Shown: positions 55,661-64,000 of the stretch, one piece after another
Position numbering within the stretch: position 1 is the first letter of the stretch
How the letters are laid out: each line of letters begins with the position of its first letter
Origin: Theocolax elegans
Lineage: Eukaryota > Arthropoda > Insecta > Hymenoptera > Cerocephalidae
Reading direction: 5' to 3'
DNA: 64,000 nucleotides
NCBI GenBank assembly: GCA_026168455.1
Contig: CM047426.1
Span: 57,034,853-57,098,852 of the forward strand
Program-made: the position numbers and the translations under genes
The notes under the pieces: generated by a model
Seen by the model: the letters and a program-made list of their open reading frames with translations, nothing else
Database searches by the model: none
What the model was told of the DNA's origin: nothing

Positions 55661-55674
55661 CTGGGCCCATAACC
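55661..55674 (-). other. copia primer-binding site (initiator tRNA-Met)
   Basis: On the minus strand GGTTATGGGCCCAG follows the LTR end CAACA, the same as in fly copia, which is primed by the cleaved 5' half of initiator tRNA-Met. Similarity to that tRNA continues further, to 55645. Confidence 0.9.
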
Positions 55675-55926
55675 TGTTGAAATTAAAACAGAAGAGGAAG
55701 GGCTTGGTTTCAATGATAAACTCACCGTTTATATTATAAAAGAAATAAACCAATTTATTCTATATATATATATAATATGTATGTACACTGGGGAAGGCCT
55801 TGGTACATCCGACCGTGTCGGGATCCGTGGCTCGAGTGAGGTAGCGGGAGAAACCGATCTCACCGCGCCGCCGCTTGCGTCGCTTCCTCCGGGATCCTCC
55901 CCACTCCTCGTTACTCAGTTGGTAAC

Positions 55927-55972
<46 letters not shown>

Positions 55973-55992
55973 ATCACGTCTTATTTCCAACA
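55675..55992 (-). repeat. 5' LTR of copia
   Basis: Nearly identical to 40724-41031, with a longer (GA)n run (55930-55970). It ends TTTCCAACA and is followed by the AAAAT duplication. Confidence 0.95.
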
Positions 55993-55997
55993 AAAAT
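55993..55997. repeat. Target site duplication of copia (right)
   Basis: AAAAT, matching 40719-40723. Confidence 0.85.
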
Positions 55998-56499
55998 TAA
56001 ATAAATATATTAAATTACAAATCAGAAATAAGTCAGAAATACGTTTTAAACATTATAATGTTTTATTTCAACATTTTTTAAACGATAATCTACTATCATC
56101 AGTGTACAAGAGGATGTTAGTAAATCAGATTTAATATCTCGTAGAACACTTAGCCAACGGTGGTGCAAGTATTATTTTATTTAAAGAGAATAAAAAAGAG
56201 AGAAATTTTTTTTATTAGTTTTGCAGAAATTAATTTTGACAAATGAATATTATTATATTATTTGATAAAATTGTTTATCTATTGCAGTAAGACATGGCAA
56301 AAATAGACATTGTTTACTGAAAGAGAATAAATAAGAGAGAAATTACTGTTCAATAGTTTTACAGAAATTAATTTTGCAGAAATTAATAAAATTATTAAAA
56401 AATTGTTTTTTTTTGCTGTAAGACATGTCAGGACTAGAAACGAAAAGTAAATTTGTAGGATATAATTCTGAAAAAATATTCAATTTAAGAGATATTTTA

Positions 56500-57120
56500 T
56501 TTTTAAAAATATTTTAGTACTTTCAATTGCAGAAACTCTATATGGAGTTAAAGCATAGTATATAAATGTTTAATTAAAAACAAATTTATGATATGGGAAG
56601 AAATACTTGTCGATAACACTCTGATTTCAGTACTTTCAATTGCAGAAACTCTTTATGGAGTTAAAGCAAAGTATATAAATGTTTAATTAAAAACAAATTT
56701 ATGATATGGTAAAAAATGCTTGTCGTTAACACTCTGATTTCAGTACTTTCAATTGCAGAAACTTTTTATGGAGTTTAAGGAAAGTATATAAATGTTTAAT
56801 TAAAAACAAATTTATGATATGGTAAAAAATGCTTGTCGTTAACACTCTGATTTCAGTATTTTCAATTGCAGAAACTTTTTATGGAGTTTAAGGAAAGTAT
56901 ATAAATGTTTAATTAAAAACAAATTTATGGTATGGAAAAAAATACTTGTCGATATCAATTTGATTTCAGGACTTTCACTTGCAGAAACTTTCTACGGAGT
57001 TAACGCAAAAAATATATAAATGATTAATTAAAAACAAATTTACGGTATAGTAAAAATACTTATCGATTATTCCACTCTGAATGCAGTACTTTTTATAGAG
57101 CTTCAGTACAAAGTATATAA
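56500..57120. repeat. 113-bp tandem satellite (about 5.5 units)
   Basis: TTTCAATTGCAGAAACT recurs at about 56521, 56634, 56747, 56860 and 56973. Each unit includes ATATAAATGTTTAATTAAAA and a CTTGTCGATA-type word. A single diverged unit lies inside the Helitron at 49310-49420. Confidence 0.9.
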
Positions 57121-57864
57121 AAAAATGTTAAATTGAAATAATAGTAAGTAGAAAAAAGTGGGAGTTGAAATTCAAGATTTCTTTTATCAGATAAAGTTTT
57201 TTAAACTGTGATTAGAAACCATACTTGCGAATGTTGACACCTTTGGGAAGGTGTTTTATAAATTACTATCTAGGAACACAAATTGAACATTAAATGTGTA
57301 ATAATAACGATTAGTAATACTCTTTAAATAAATAAAATTTCATGTAAATATCTGAGATGTCAAATTCTTTTACTGGGCTATGTATTTTTCGATATCCTTT
57401 TCGTCTCCTATAAGTATATATATATATATATATATATATATGTCTACTCGAAAAAGTTGAGACAGAGCTATAGGGGAAAACGAAAGAGTGAGTGAGACAC
57501 GCGTGATCAAGTTATTTTTTCATTATTATCTTAAACGGTCATCTTTTATCTTACACGGTCGTCAATCATCTAATTTGCCGAGAAACGTGCGCGTGGCAGA
57601 ACCTGTCAGTGACAATTATTGGTTATGTTTAATGTTGATAATTTAAAAGTTTGTCAAATTCTTGTTTTTGGACTACAGTTTTCACAGGTACAGTATAATA
57701 ATTATTTAAATTTTTTATTTTTACTACATTTGTAAGTATCAAGATTTAAATAAAAATAGTAAAAAAAATTTAGGAAATGTTTATTAATTATTTGAATAAA
57801 TTATTATAGAGAAGTTAAAAATAATATAATTATTTGTTAATAAAATTATTTATTTAACAATTTA
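57121..57864. other. No gene seen
   Basis: (TA)n at about 57415-57441 in otherwise AT-rich DNA. A TATTTAACAATTTAG acceptor-like word ends it at 57864. Confidence 0.5.
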
Positions 57865-59022
57865 GATTCTGGAGCCCAGTCATCAAACGTATCAAGCAAA
57901 AAGTGGAGTTATACATTTGTGGGATCTAAGGTCAGACCATAATGAGCAATTAATACCTGAAGCAGAAGCTTCTATTCAAGACATAGCAGTTGATGCAGTT
58001 GGGGCATTGTTTTATATGGACACTTACCGGTGGTATCGGTGAAGAATAGAGCATATGCACTTAGATGTAAGTTTAGTCCTGATACCCTAGCGGAAATAGT
58101 AAATGCTAATAACTGCAAATAACTTTACATAACTGCAAATAACTGTAAATAACTGCAAATAATTGCAAAGAACTAATATATTTAGTTGGGTTTGAGACGC
58201 TATTAATTATTATTTGTAGCTCTTTGCAGTTTGTTGCAGTTATTAACAGTTATTTGCAATTATTAGCAGTTACCTGCAGTAATTTGCAGTTTTTTCAAAT
58301 TCTAAGTAGGTTTACATAGTTTTTAGAAATAATTATTAGCAATTATTTGCAGTTTTTAGCAGTTACTAATAGATTATACCAATTATTTGCAGTTATATTC
58401 AGTTATTTGGAGTTGAATGCTATTTCTTTATAATTATATTATAGCACAAAAATAGAAGTGCAAATAATAGCAAATAATTGCAAATTACTATTGAAAACAA
58501 ATAAAAACTGCTAATATTTGCTAATAATTGCTATTAACTTTTATAATATCTAGCAAATTTTGTATTAGAACTTTCAACAAAGACTAATAACTGCAGATAA
58601 TTATTTGCAACTGTAAATAACTGCAAATAACTGCAAATAACTGCAAATAACTACAAATAATAGTGATTAGTGTCTCAAACCCAACTAAATATTTTAGTTA
58701 TTTGCAGTTATTTGCAGTTATTTTCAAATACTATTTTCGCCAGGGTAGTACACTTCTTGTTATTACTACTCCAGCAGATAAGACCGCCAAAGTTTGGAAA
58801 ACACCAGACTTATCCGAGGTGCAAGTTCTACAGCACGAAGCTAAACGATGGGTTTTGGATGTAGCTTTCAGTGCTGATTCGCAATACATTTTTACTGCTT
58901 CGTCGGATGGTGTTGCAAGATTATGGAATATACCAACAGGAACTGTGAAGATAGAATATCAAGGACACCAAAAAGTAGTTTCTGCTCTTGCCTTCAGAGA
59001 TGAAGTGCTTCCAACAAGTTAA
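57865..59022 (+). pseudogene. Lst8: LST8 (TOR-complex WD40 protein) pseudogene
   Basis: LST8 is the seven-blade WD40 subunit of TORC1/TORC2. The first part, 57865-58070, reads [19 protein letters not shown], close to animal LST8 ([16 protein letters not shown] in human as recalled). Deletions and frame changes then break the [12 protein letters not shown] blade, followed by RAYALRCKFSPD at 58045-58084. After a MITE the frame resumes: STLLVITTPADKTAKVWKT, RWVLDVAFSADSQYIFTASS, GVARLWNIPTG, GHQKVVSALAF, ending DEVLPTS at 59022. Only the last three blades or so are present. A functional copy presumably exists elsewhere. Confidence 0.8.
58085..58745. mobile_element. MITE, 661 bp, TA target duplication, inside LST8 exon
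   Basis: Ends CCCTAGCGGAAATAGTA and, at the right end, the reverse complement of CCCTGGCGAAAATAGTA, with TA on both sides (58083-58084, 58746-58747). Subterminal regions (TTAGTTGGGTTTGAGACGCT... and its inverse) extend the inverted repeat beyond 100 bp. The interior consists of short AACTGCAAATA-type repeats. The 2-bp TA duplication points to a Tc1/mariner-type mobilising transposase. Confidence 0.85.
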
Positions 59023-59722
59023 AAACAATAGACTGTGCATTATTAGTTCATTGAAGAATGTTGATGAACAATTTTAGTATAATATATTTGTTAAGAAAGT
59101 GTAGACATTACAATTAGACATAGAAAAATTTTGTAAATAAATATCCTTATTTCCTTTCTTAGAAGTTAATAAATAATTGTTTATTCAATTATTTTGGATG
59201 AAAAATATTACAATGTTATTATGAATAAAATTATAAAAAAATGTAAATAAAAATAGTTACATGTTCGAACGAAATGAATTATTAATAAAATTCCTATTAA
59301 ATCGTAATTGTCCTGAATGAAATAAAAATTAATTTAAATTAATTGGATATAGAAATTTTAATTGTAAATATCAAAAATCAATCGTATAAAAATATATACT
59401 TGGTAATTATAAAAATGTAAAAATTTTTGATCATTATTGATCAATTAAACACATTATTTTTGTGCACAGTGCACCAATAATGGCTAAATATATTTTAATT
59501 ATTGATTATAATATTTTTGTATAATGTACAAAAATAATGTGTTTAATTATTGGATGCACATTCCATCATATACTTAATATATTGGTGTTTTGCAACCATA
59601 ATTAAATAATATTAACAATTTTAAATTTATACAATTTTTTTAATTATGAGAGCGTCTTAGGTTTCTGGTACGACTACTACTACTGCTATTATGATTATTG
59701 GTATTTACAGATTCTCTTCTAC
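59023..59722. other. AT-rich stretch, no gene seen
   Basis: Contains an AATAAA-type word soon after the LST8 stop; otherwise featureless. Confidence 0.5.
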
Positions 59723-61130
59723 TTATTTCACTGATGTCCAAAAATTATTATTTGTAGTTGGTTGTAATAATTTATTAGTTTGCACATGAAGTGGTGTACT
59801 TGTTGTGATAGGTTGCTTGAATCTTTTGTTAATTATACTATGTGGTCTTTTAATGGTATTTATTTTTGTAATTAATTTCCTTTTCATGTCAATCGTCTTA
59901 TTTGAATTAACTAGCTCGCTAGCTAATTGCTGTTTTTGCGGTTTACCTTTTGAATTAACTTTATTAATTTCATCGGCTTTATCCATTTCACTATCTGATT
60001 CTCCTTTGGATGTGTTGACTTGCTTTAATTGTTGTGCCCTTTTTTATTCACATGAATAGCAGCGCTTATTGCACTATTATCACCAGTAACATTTTTTTCA
60101 TTTGCATTCTTCTCTAATGTAAAGTTTAGTTTTGTTTGTCTCATTGTATCTTGAAGTTTTTTTTTCTTTTTCTTGTTAGTTTTCTGTGTTTTTTTAACAT
60201 TCATATTTGTTTGAGAATTTCCTTGACTATACTGTTCAGTAGAGCCATCATTTTTACCTTGTGACTGTTTGTTAGTTTGTAATTTATTAACAGTTGCTTT
60301 TTTAATTTTAGTATATGAAGGTTTCTTCACCGCTTGTTTTGTTTGTTACTTTTTTGGAGTGCTCATCTGGCTAATATCATCCTCTGAGCTTTCAAAATCT
60401 GATAAATCCTAAAAGAGAAGTAAATGAATAATTTTTTTTCAGTTTTAAAGTCTTTAGTATAAAAATACTTACACTAAAATTTAATATTGTATCATATTTT
60501 TCCAACTTCCATTCCATAGGTGCATTATCTTGTTCAATTATTTGACTAAATGCTTCTTTTAATGTTAAAGTTTTAAAACATTCGAAAAAAGATTCTAAAT
60601 GCTGCTTTATATTTGTATTGTCAATATCATCAAAGCTATTTAAGTCAAATTTACTTCAATAGGATTTTCTTTTGTTAAGTCATAAAATACATAAACAATT
60701 ATGTTAAAGTAGATATTAGTTTCAAAATCTTTGCATTTCAGAAATGTTATAAAACAATAGTATAAGAATAATGCACATCCACAGAACAATTACAAACATC
60801 TTCCAAATAAGATTTCAAATCATCATATTGTGTTTTTTTTGTTTGTGATACGTGTCTAAGTGTAACTTAAGATTTCTTACAAATATTATTGGAGTATTTA
60901 CAATATTATCCAAAAAGGTGTTTCTTTAACTACTTGATGCAAATCTATGGCCAATGGAATATCCAAAATTCCAAATGTTCCCTTATTATTTTCATTAAAA
61001 ATTTGAACAGTATATGTTTTTATATGTTCGTCATCATCATATATTGCAAACTGAAAAATACATTTATCCTTATTAAACTTAATGCAATGAATTCCATTAT
61101 TACGTTACTTAACATCTGAGTTTTCTTCGC
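59723..61130 (-). pseudogene. Unidentified Lys/Asn-rich gene remnant
   Basis: Minus-strand coding text continues across several short frames. 61130-60900 reads GIHCIKFNKDKCIFQFAIYD, HIKTYTVQIFNENNKGTFG and ILDIPLAIDLHQVVKETP. After a shift come NTPIIFVRNLKLHLDTYH and YDDLKSYLEDVCNCSVDVHY. 60600-60480 reads ECFKTLTLKEAFSQIIEQD; then a GTAAGTAT donor (about 60473) and TCTCTTTTAG acceptor (about 60408) flank a ~65-nt intron. DLSDFESSEDDISQMSTPKK follows, then basic text (60330-59723) with QDTMRQTKLNF, faintly like a PCNA-binding box. Frame breaks near 60350, 60010 and 60880. Family unknown; the retained intron argues against a retrocopy. Confidence 0.45.
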
Positions 61131-61440
61131 TAGTTTTTATTTATTCCATTTGTTCATTGTAATTAAGTTCCATTTCATTAAATATTCTATCTCTCTTCGG
61201 ACTTTTTACTTTTTATCGTTTATTTACTCATCTTATTAGTGAGATGCTATTTTTCTTTACACATAAATACTTGTTTTATCTGTAACACTTTTTGCACGCT
61301 GTAATGTACACGCGGGTTGACGTTTGACTTGATTATCTCTCACTTCACTCTATCTCTCTTTCTCTCCCGTGTAAGTAAATGTGATCTCCTGCACCTATGT
61401 GTTACGTGATATTTTTGAAGATACGGGAATGTCATATTAT
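61131..61440. other. No gene seen
   Basis: Includes a pyrimidine-rich CTCTCTTTCTCTCCC run near 61350. Confidence 0.5.
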
Positions 61441-62446
61441 ATATATGGGGTATTCCACGTGAAGTGGTCCGATCAAAATTTTAAAATACATCAAATTTTG
61501 GGTACACTCTGCAAATGTTTTTCAGAATACAGAAAAAAATTTTGAGGTACTGGAATCTATTTGCTCAAAAGTTATTCTAACCTCAAAAAGTGTATTTTTC
61601 CATATTTTTTTCAACACCAGCTGGGTTTACCGCTATATAACTCAAAATCTATCAACTTTTACTATAGAACATTATATGTAACATTCGTTGCTAATTATAT
61701 CTAGAATTTATTCTTCTGGGTTAGAATTTCTAATCTCAAGGTCAATGTTACATAAACTACATGTCAATATTCAACTTAAAAAAAGTGCAAGTGCGCCACC
61801 TTTGATTTTTTCATGCAAAAGTCTAAAAGAAAGCTTGGAGCAATACCTTTCAAATGGTCTGTAGCATTTTTATGGCCTCCAATTCTGTAAAAAGTTATGA
61901 CAATTTAAAGAAAGACAGAAAATTCACAAAAATTAACATGGTAATTCCCATTTAAATTTTTAAAAAAATTTCGTGTTTCTTTAAATTGTCATAACTTTTT
62001 ACAGAATTGGAGGCCATAAAAATGCTACAGACCATTTGAAAGGTATTGCTCCAAGCTTTCTTTTAGACTTTTGGATGAAAAAATCAAAGGTGGCGCACTT
62101 GCATTTTTTTCAAGTTGAATATTGACATGTAGTTTATTTGTCATTAACCTTGAGATTAGAAATTCTAACCCAGAAGAATAAATTCTAGATATAATTAGCA
62201 ACGAATGTTACATATAATGTTCTATAGTAAAAGTTGATAGATTTTGAGTTATATAGCGGTAAACCCAGCTGGTGTTGAAAAAATATGGAAAAATTCACTT
62301 TTTGAGGTTAGAATAACTTTTGAGCAAATAGATTCCAGTACCTAAAAATTTTTTTTTGTATTCTGAAAAACATTTGCAAAGTGTACCCAAAATTTGGTGC
62401 ATTTTAAAATTTTGATCGGACCACTTCACGTGGACTACCCCATATA
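61441..62446. repeat. Foldback element, 1 kb, ~470-bp arms
   Basis: Arms 61441-61912 and 61976-62446 are reverse complements with few mismatches around a ~60-bp AT-rich loop. Ends: GGGGTATTCCACGTGAAGTGG and its inverse (GGGGTAGTCCACG...). AT runs flank both sides. No coding capacity. Confidence 0.95.
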
Positions 62447-62469
62447 TATATATCTCTATAATATATAAA

Positions 62470-62665
62470 TATTTCGCCGCCGCCGCCGCCGTGTCTAAGA
62501 ATTCAGAATTCAACATATATATTATGTTTTATATATGTTATATATATATGTCATATATATATGTTATATATATGTCATATATATATAAGTGTGTGTGTGT
62601 GTATGTGTGTGTGCGTGCGTGTGTGCGCTTGCGTGTGCCTGTGCGTGTGCGTGTGCGTGTGCGTT
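62470..62665. repeat. (CCG)n, (ATATGT)n and (TG/CG)n microsatellites
   Basis: (GCC)5-6 at 62476-62492, (ATATATGTCAT)n at 62515-62590, then GTGTGCGTGT-type repeats to 62664 next to the LINE tail. Confidence 0.9.
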
Positions 62666-64000
62666 TTTTTTTTTCCGAAGAGGTGGAGAAATGCTTAATG
62701 CACCATGACTGGAGCCATGCGAGACTCCCCGTGTGTGGGACTCTCCTACCGAAGGATGTTGATAGGCATACCCACTAAAACTCCACCTCTTTTCTTACCT
62801 TTATTCCCCCGCGGGAGCCGCCGCAAGGCATTACTTCGCGGGGGGAGGCACTCGGCTACAGTAGCCCACTACCGCTGCCATCGCAACTCCTCTCTCCTCT
62901 TCTCTTCTGATGAGACCCAGCCTGTCCACTACGGACGAACAGAGGGTCACTACCGCGTTCCATCCCTCCTGGGAGTCAAGCAGGCACGCCCCGATGCCCT
63001 CAGGGGTGAGGGGGCCGCTCCAAGTGACTTGAAACTGGTCCCGTTCCTCCCTGAAACGAGGACACCATAGGAGGACGTGTTCCACGTCTTCATCCACCCC
63101 TGGACAAGCCGGGCACTCTGCGCTGCCGTAGACCCCTATACGAAATAGGTAGCTACGGAAGCATCCGTGCCCGGTCAACACCTGGGTAAGCTGGAAACTG
63201 ACGAAGCCGTGTTTCCTGCTCGCCCACTCCCGGATCCGCGGGATGATGCGGTAGGTCCAGCGGCCGTCCCTGGTTGAGTCCCATCTCCGCTGCCACTCCT
63301 CTACGGTCCGCAATGACCATCGGTTATGGCAGCGATTCTCTTCTACGCGTCGCCCACCCTCACGGTGTCTTTCAGCTCTCTCGGCTGCCAGGAGGTCGAA
63401 GGGGGCGGTCCCCGCGATCACCGAGAGCGCAATGTCAGATACGGTTCGGTACGCCCGGGCCACCCTTAGCGCGGCTATCCTGCAGGCTGTCTGACACGGA
63501 GCACCAAAGCTCTTGTGCCTGTTCAGGGCATCAACCCAGATAGGAGCTCCGTATAAAATTACTGAGCTCACCACCGAGGCAAGGAGAGACCTTCGCGGTT
63601 GCTGGGATCCCCCGATGTTGGACATGATGCCCGCCAGCGCACGGGCCACCTTTGCCGCCTTTGAGCCTGCGTTCGCGACATGGTGTTTGAACGACAGCCG
63701 CGCGTCTAGTGTGACCCCTAAATACTTCAACGTTTTCACCGACCGTATCCGTTCTTTACCTACCGTGAAGGTGGCGGCCCTCTCCTTTTTTGTGCGAGAG
63801 ATGAGCATCGCCTCCGTTTTTTCGGCCGCCAGACTAAGTCCGTGGTCTCTCAACCAAGTGGCGACCACTTCTATAGAGACGTCTCCGAGATATTCGATCT
63901 CTTCGACACTCTTTGCGACCACCACTAGCGCCACGTCGTCCGCGAAAGCCACCATCGAGACTCCCTCCGGAAGTTGCTGCCTAAGCAGGCCGTCATAGAC
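62666..64000 (-). mobile_element. R1-like LINE, 3' part (5' end outside window)
   Basis: On the minus strand: ORF2 RT end and C-terminal domain, 3' UTR (62830-62678), then an A-rich tail at 62677-62666 abutting GCACAC repeats. The frame is open to the window edge. Confidence 0.85.
62831..64000 (-). CDS. LINE ORF2, RT palm to C-terminus (partial)
   Basis: Open from the window edge (YDGLLRQQLPEGVSMVAF) through the catalytic AFADDVALVV, KTEAMLIS and KTLKYLGVTLDARLSFK (thumb). Then a long C-terminal region with LILYGAPIW-type text (SSVILYGAPIWVDAL). A zinc motif CPACPGVDEDVEHVLLWCPRF (CX2C...HX4C) precedes the stop at 62831. This arrangement, FADD and the GC-rich codon use are typical of the R1 group. 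No frame break is visible in the part shown; RNase H is absent, as usual for R1. Confidence 0.9.
   Translation of the reverse strand, partial: VYDGLLRQQLPEGVSMVAFADDVALVVVAKSVEEIEYLGDVSIEVVATWLRDHGLSLAAEKTEAMLISRTKKERAATFTVGKERIRSVKTLKYLGVTLDARLSFKHHVANAGSKAAKVARALAGIMSNIGGSQQPRRSLLASVVSSVILYGAPIWVDALNRHKSFGAPCQTACRIAALRVARAYRTVSDIALSVIAGTAPFDLLAAERAERHREGGRRVEENRCHNRWSLRTVEEWQRRWDSTRDGRWTYRIIPRIREWASRKHGFVSFQLTQVLTGHGCFRSYLFRIGVYGSAECPACPGVDEDVEHVLLWCPRFREERDQFQVTWSGPLTPEGIGACLLDSQEGWNAVVTLCSSVVDRLGLIRREEERGVAMAAVVGYCSRVPPPAK

Larger units (their letters stand above)
40724..55992 (-). mobile_element. Ty1/copia retrotransposon, complete, split by a Helitron
   Basis: LTRs of 308 and 318 bp, TGTTG...CAACA, flanked by AAAAT on both sides. 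Minus-strand order: 5' LTR, initiator-tRNA primer site, long leader, gag, protease, integrase, RT, RNase H, polypurine tract, 3' LTR. Without the 7,902-bp Helitron the element is about 7.4 kb. LTRs differ at few positions and in GA-repeat length, so insertion is fairly recent. Confidence 0.95.

Overview
The window is eukaryotic, almost certainly an arthropod and most likely an insect. I lean towards an ant or other hymenopteran from the general look of the transposons and of a BEN-domain fragment, but that is inference. The DNA is mostly AT-rich with GC-rich islands. Nearly everything in it is transposable-element sequence, much of it nested. No intact host gene was found; what remains of host genes is broken.

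Layout. (1) 1-9772: a Ty3/gypsy retrotransposon on the + strand ('gypsy A'). It has a scrambled gag, an intact pol reached through a textbook -1 frameshift signal, a polypurine tract and a long 3' LTR. It was inserted into the gag of a second gypsy element on the - strand ('gypsy B', LTR, primer site and gag start at 9773-11012). A partial copy of the gypsy A LTR lies at 11806-12688. (2) 12689-16512: a CpG-rich block with a splice donor, a tandem array of three hairpins with a compensatory base change, and a BEN-domain pseudogene. (3) 16536-19212: a 5'-truncated LINE with a 23-bp target duplication and a damaged RT active site. (4) 19959-29130: an element with about 885-bp terminal inverted repeats, invaded by a jockey-like LINE present as one long copy and two truncated copies stacked at the same target sequence. 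(5) 29433-31850: a pseudogene of a zinc-finger/nucleotidyltransferase (TUTase-like) protein. (6) 32500-38260: remains of a Ty1/copia element, plus a 0.7-kb foldback. (7) 40724-55992: a copia element on the - strand, complete from LTR to LTR with a 5-bp target duplication. It is split inside its RT active site by a 7.9-kb Helitron (42158-50059) whose Rep/helicase gene runs opposite to its termini. (8) 55993-64000: a 113-bp satellite, an LST8 (TOR-complex WD40) pseudogene holding a 661-bp MITE, an unidentified lysine-rich gene remnant, a 1-kb perfect-looking foldback, and the 3' half of an R1-like LINE running off the window.

Insertion order can be read directly. Gypsy A is younger than gypsy B. 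The Helitron is younger than the copia element. The jockey-like LINE is younger than the inverted-repeat element, and the MITE is younger than the LST8 copy. Several open frames are broken only by one-base changes in homopolymer runs, so part of the apparent decay may be residual sequencing error.
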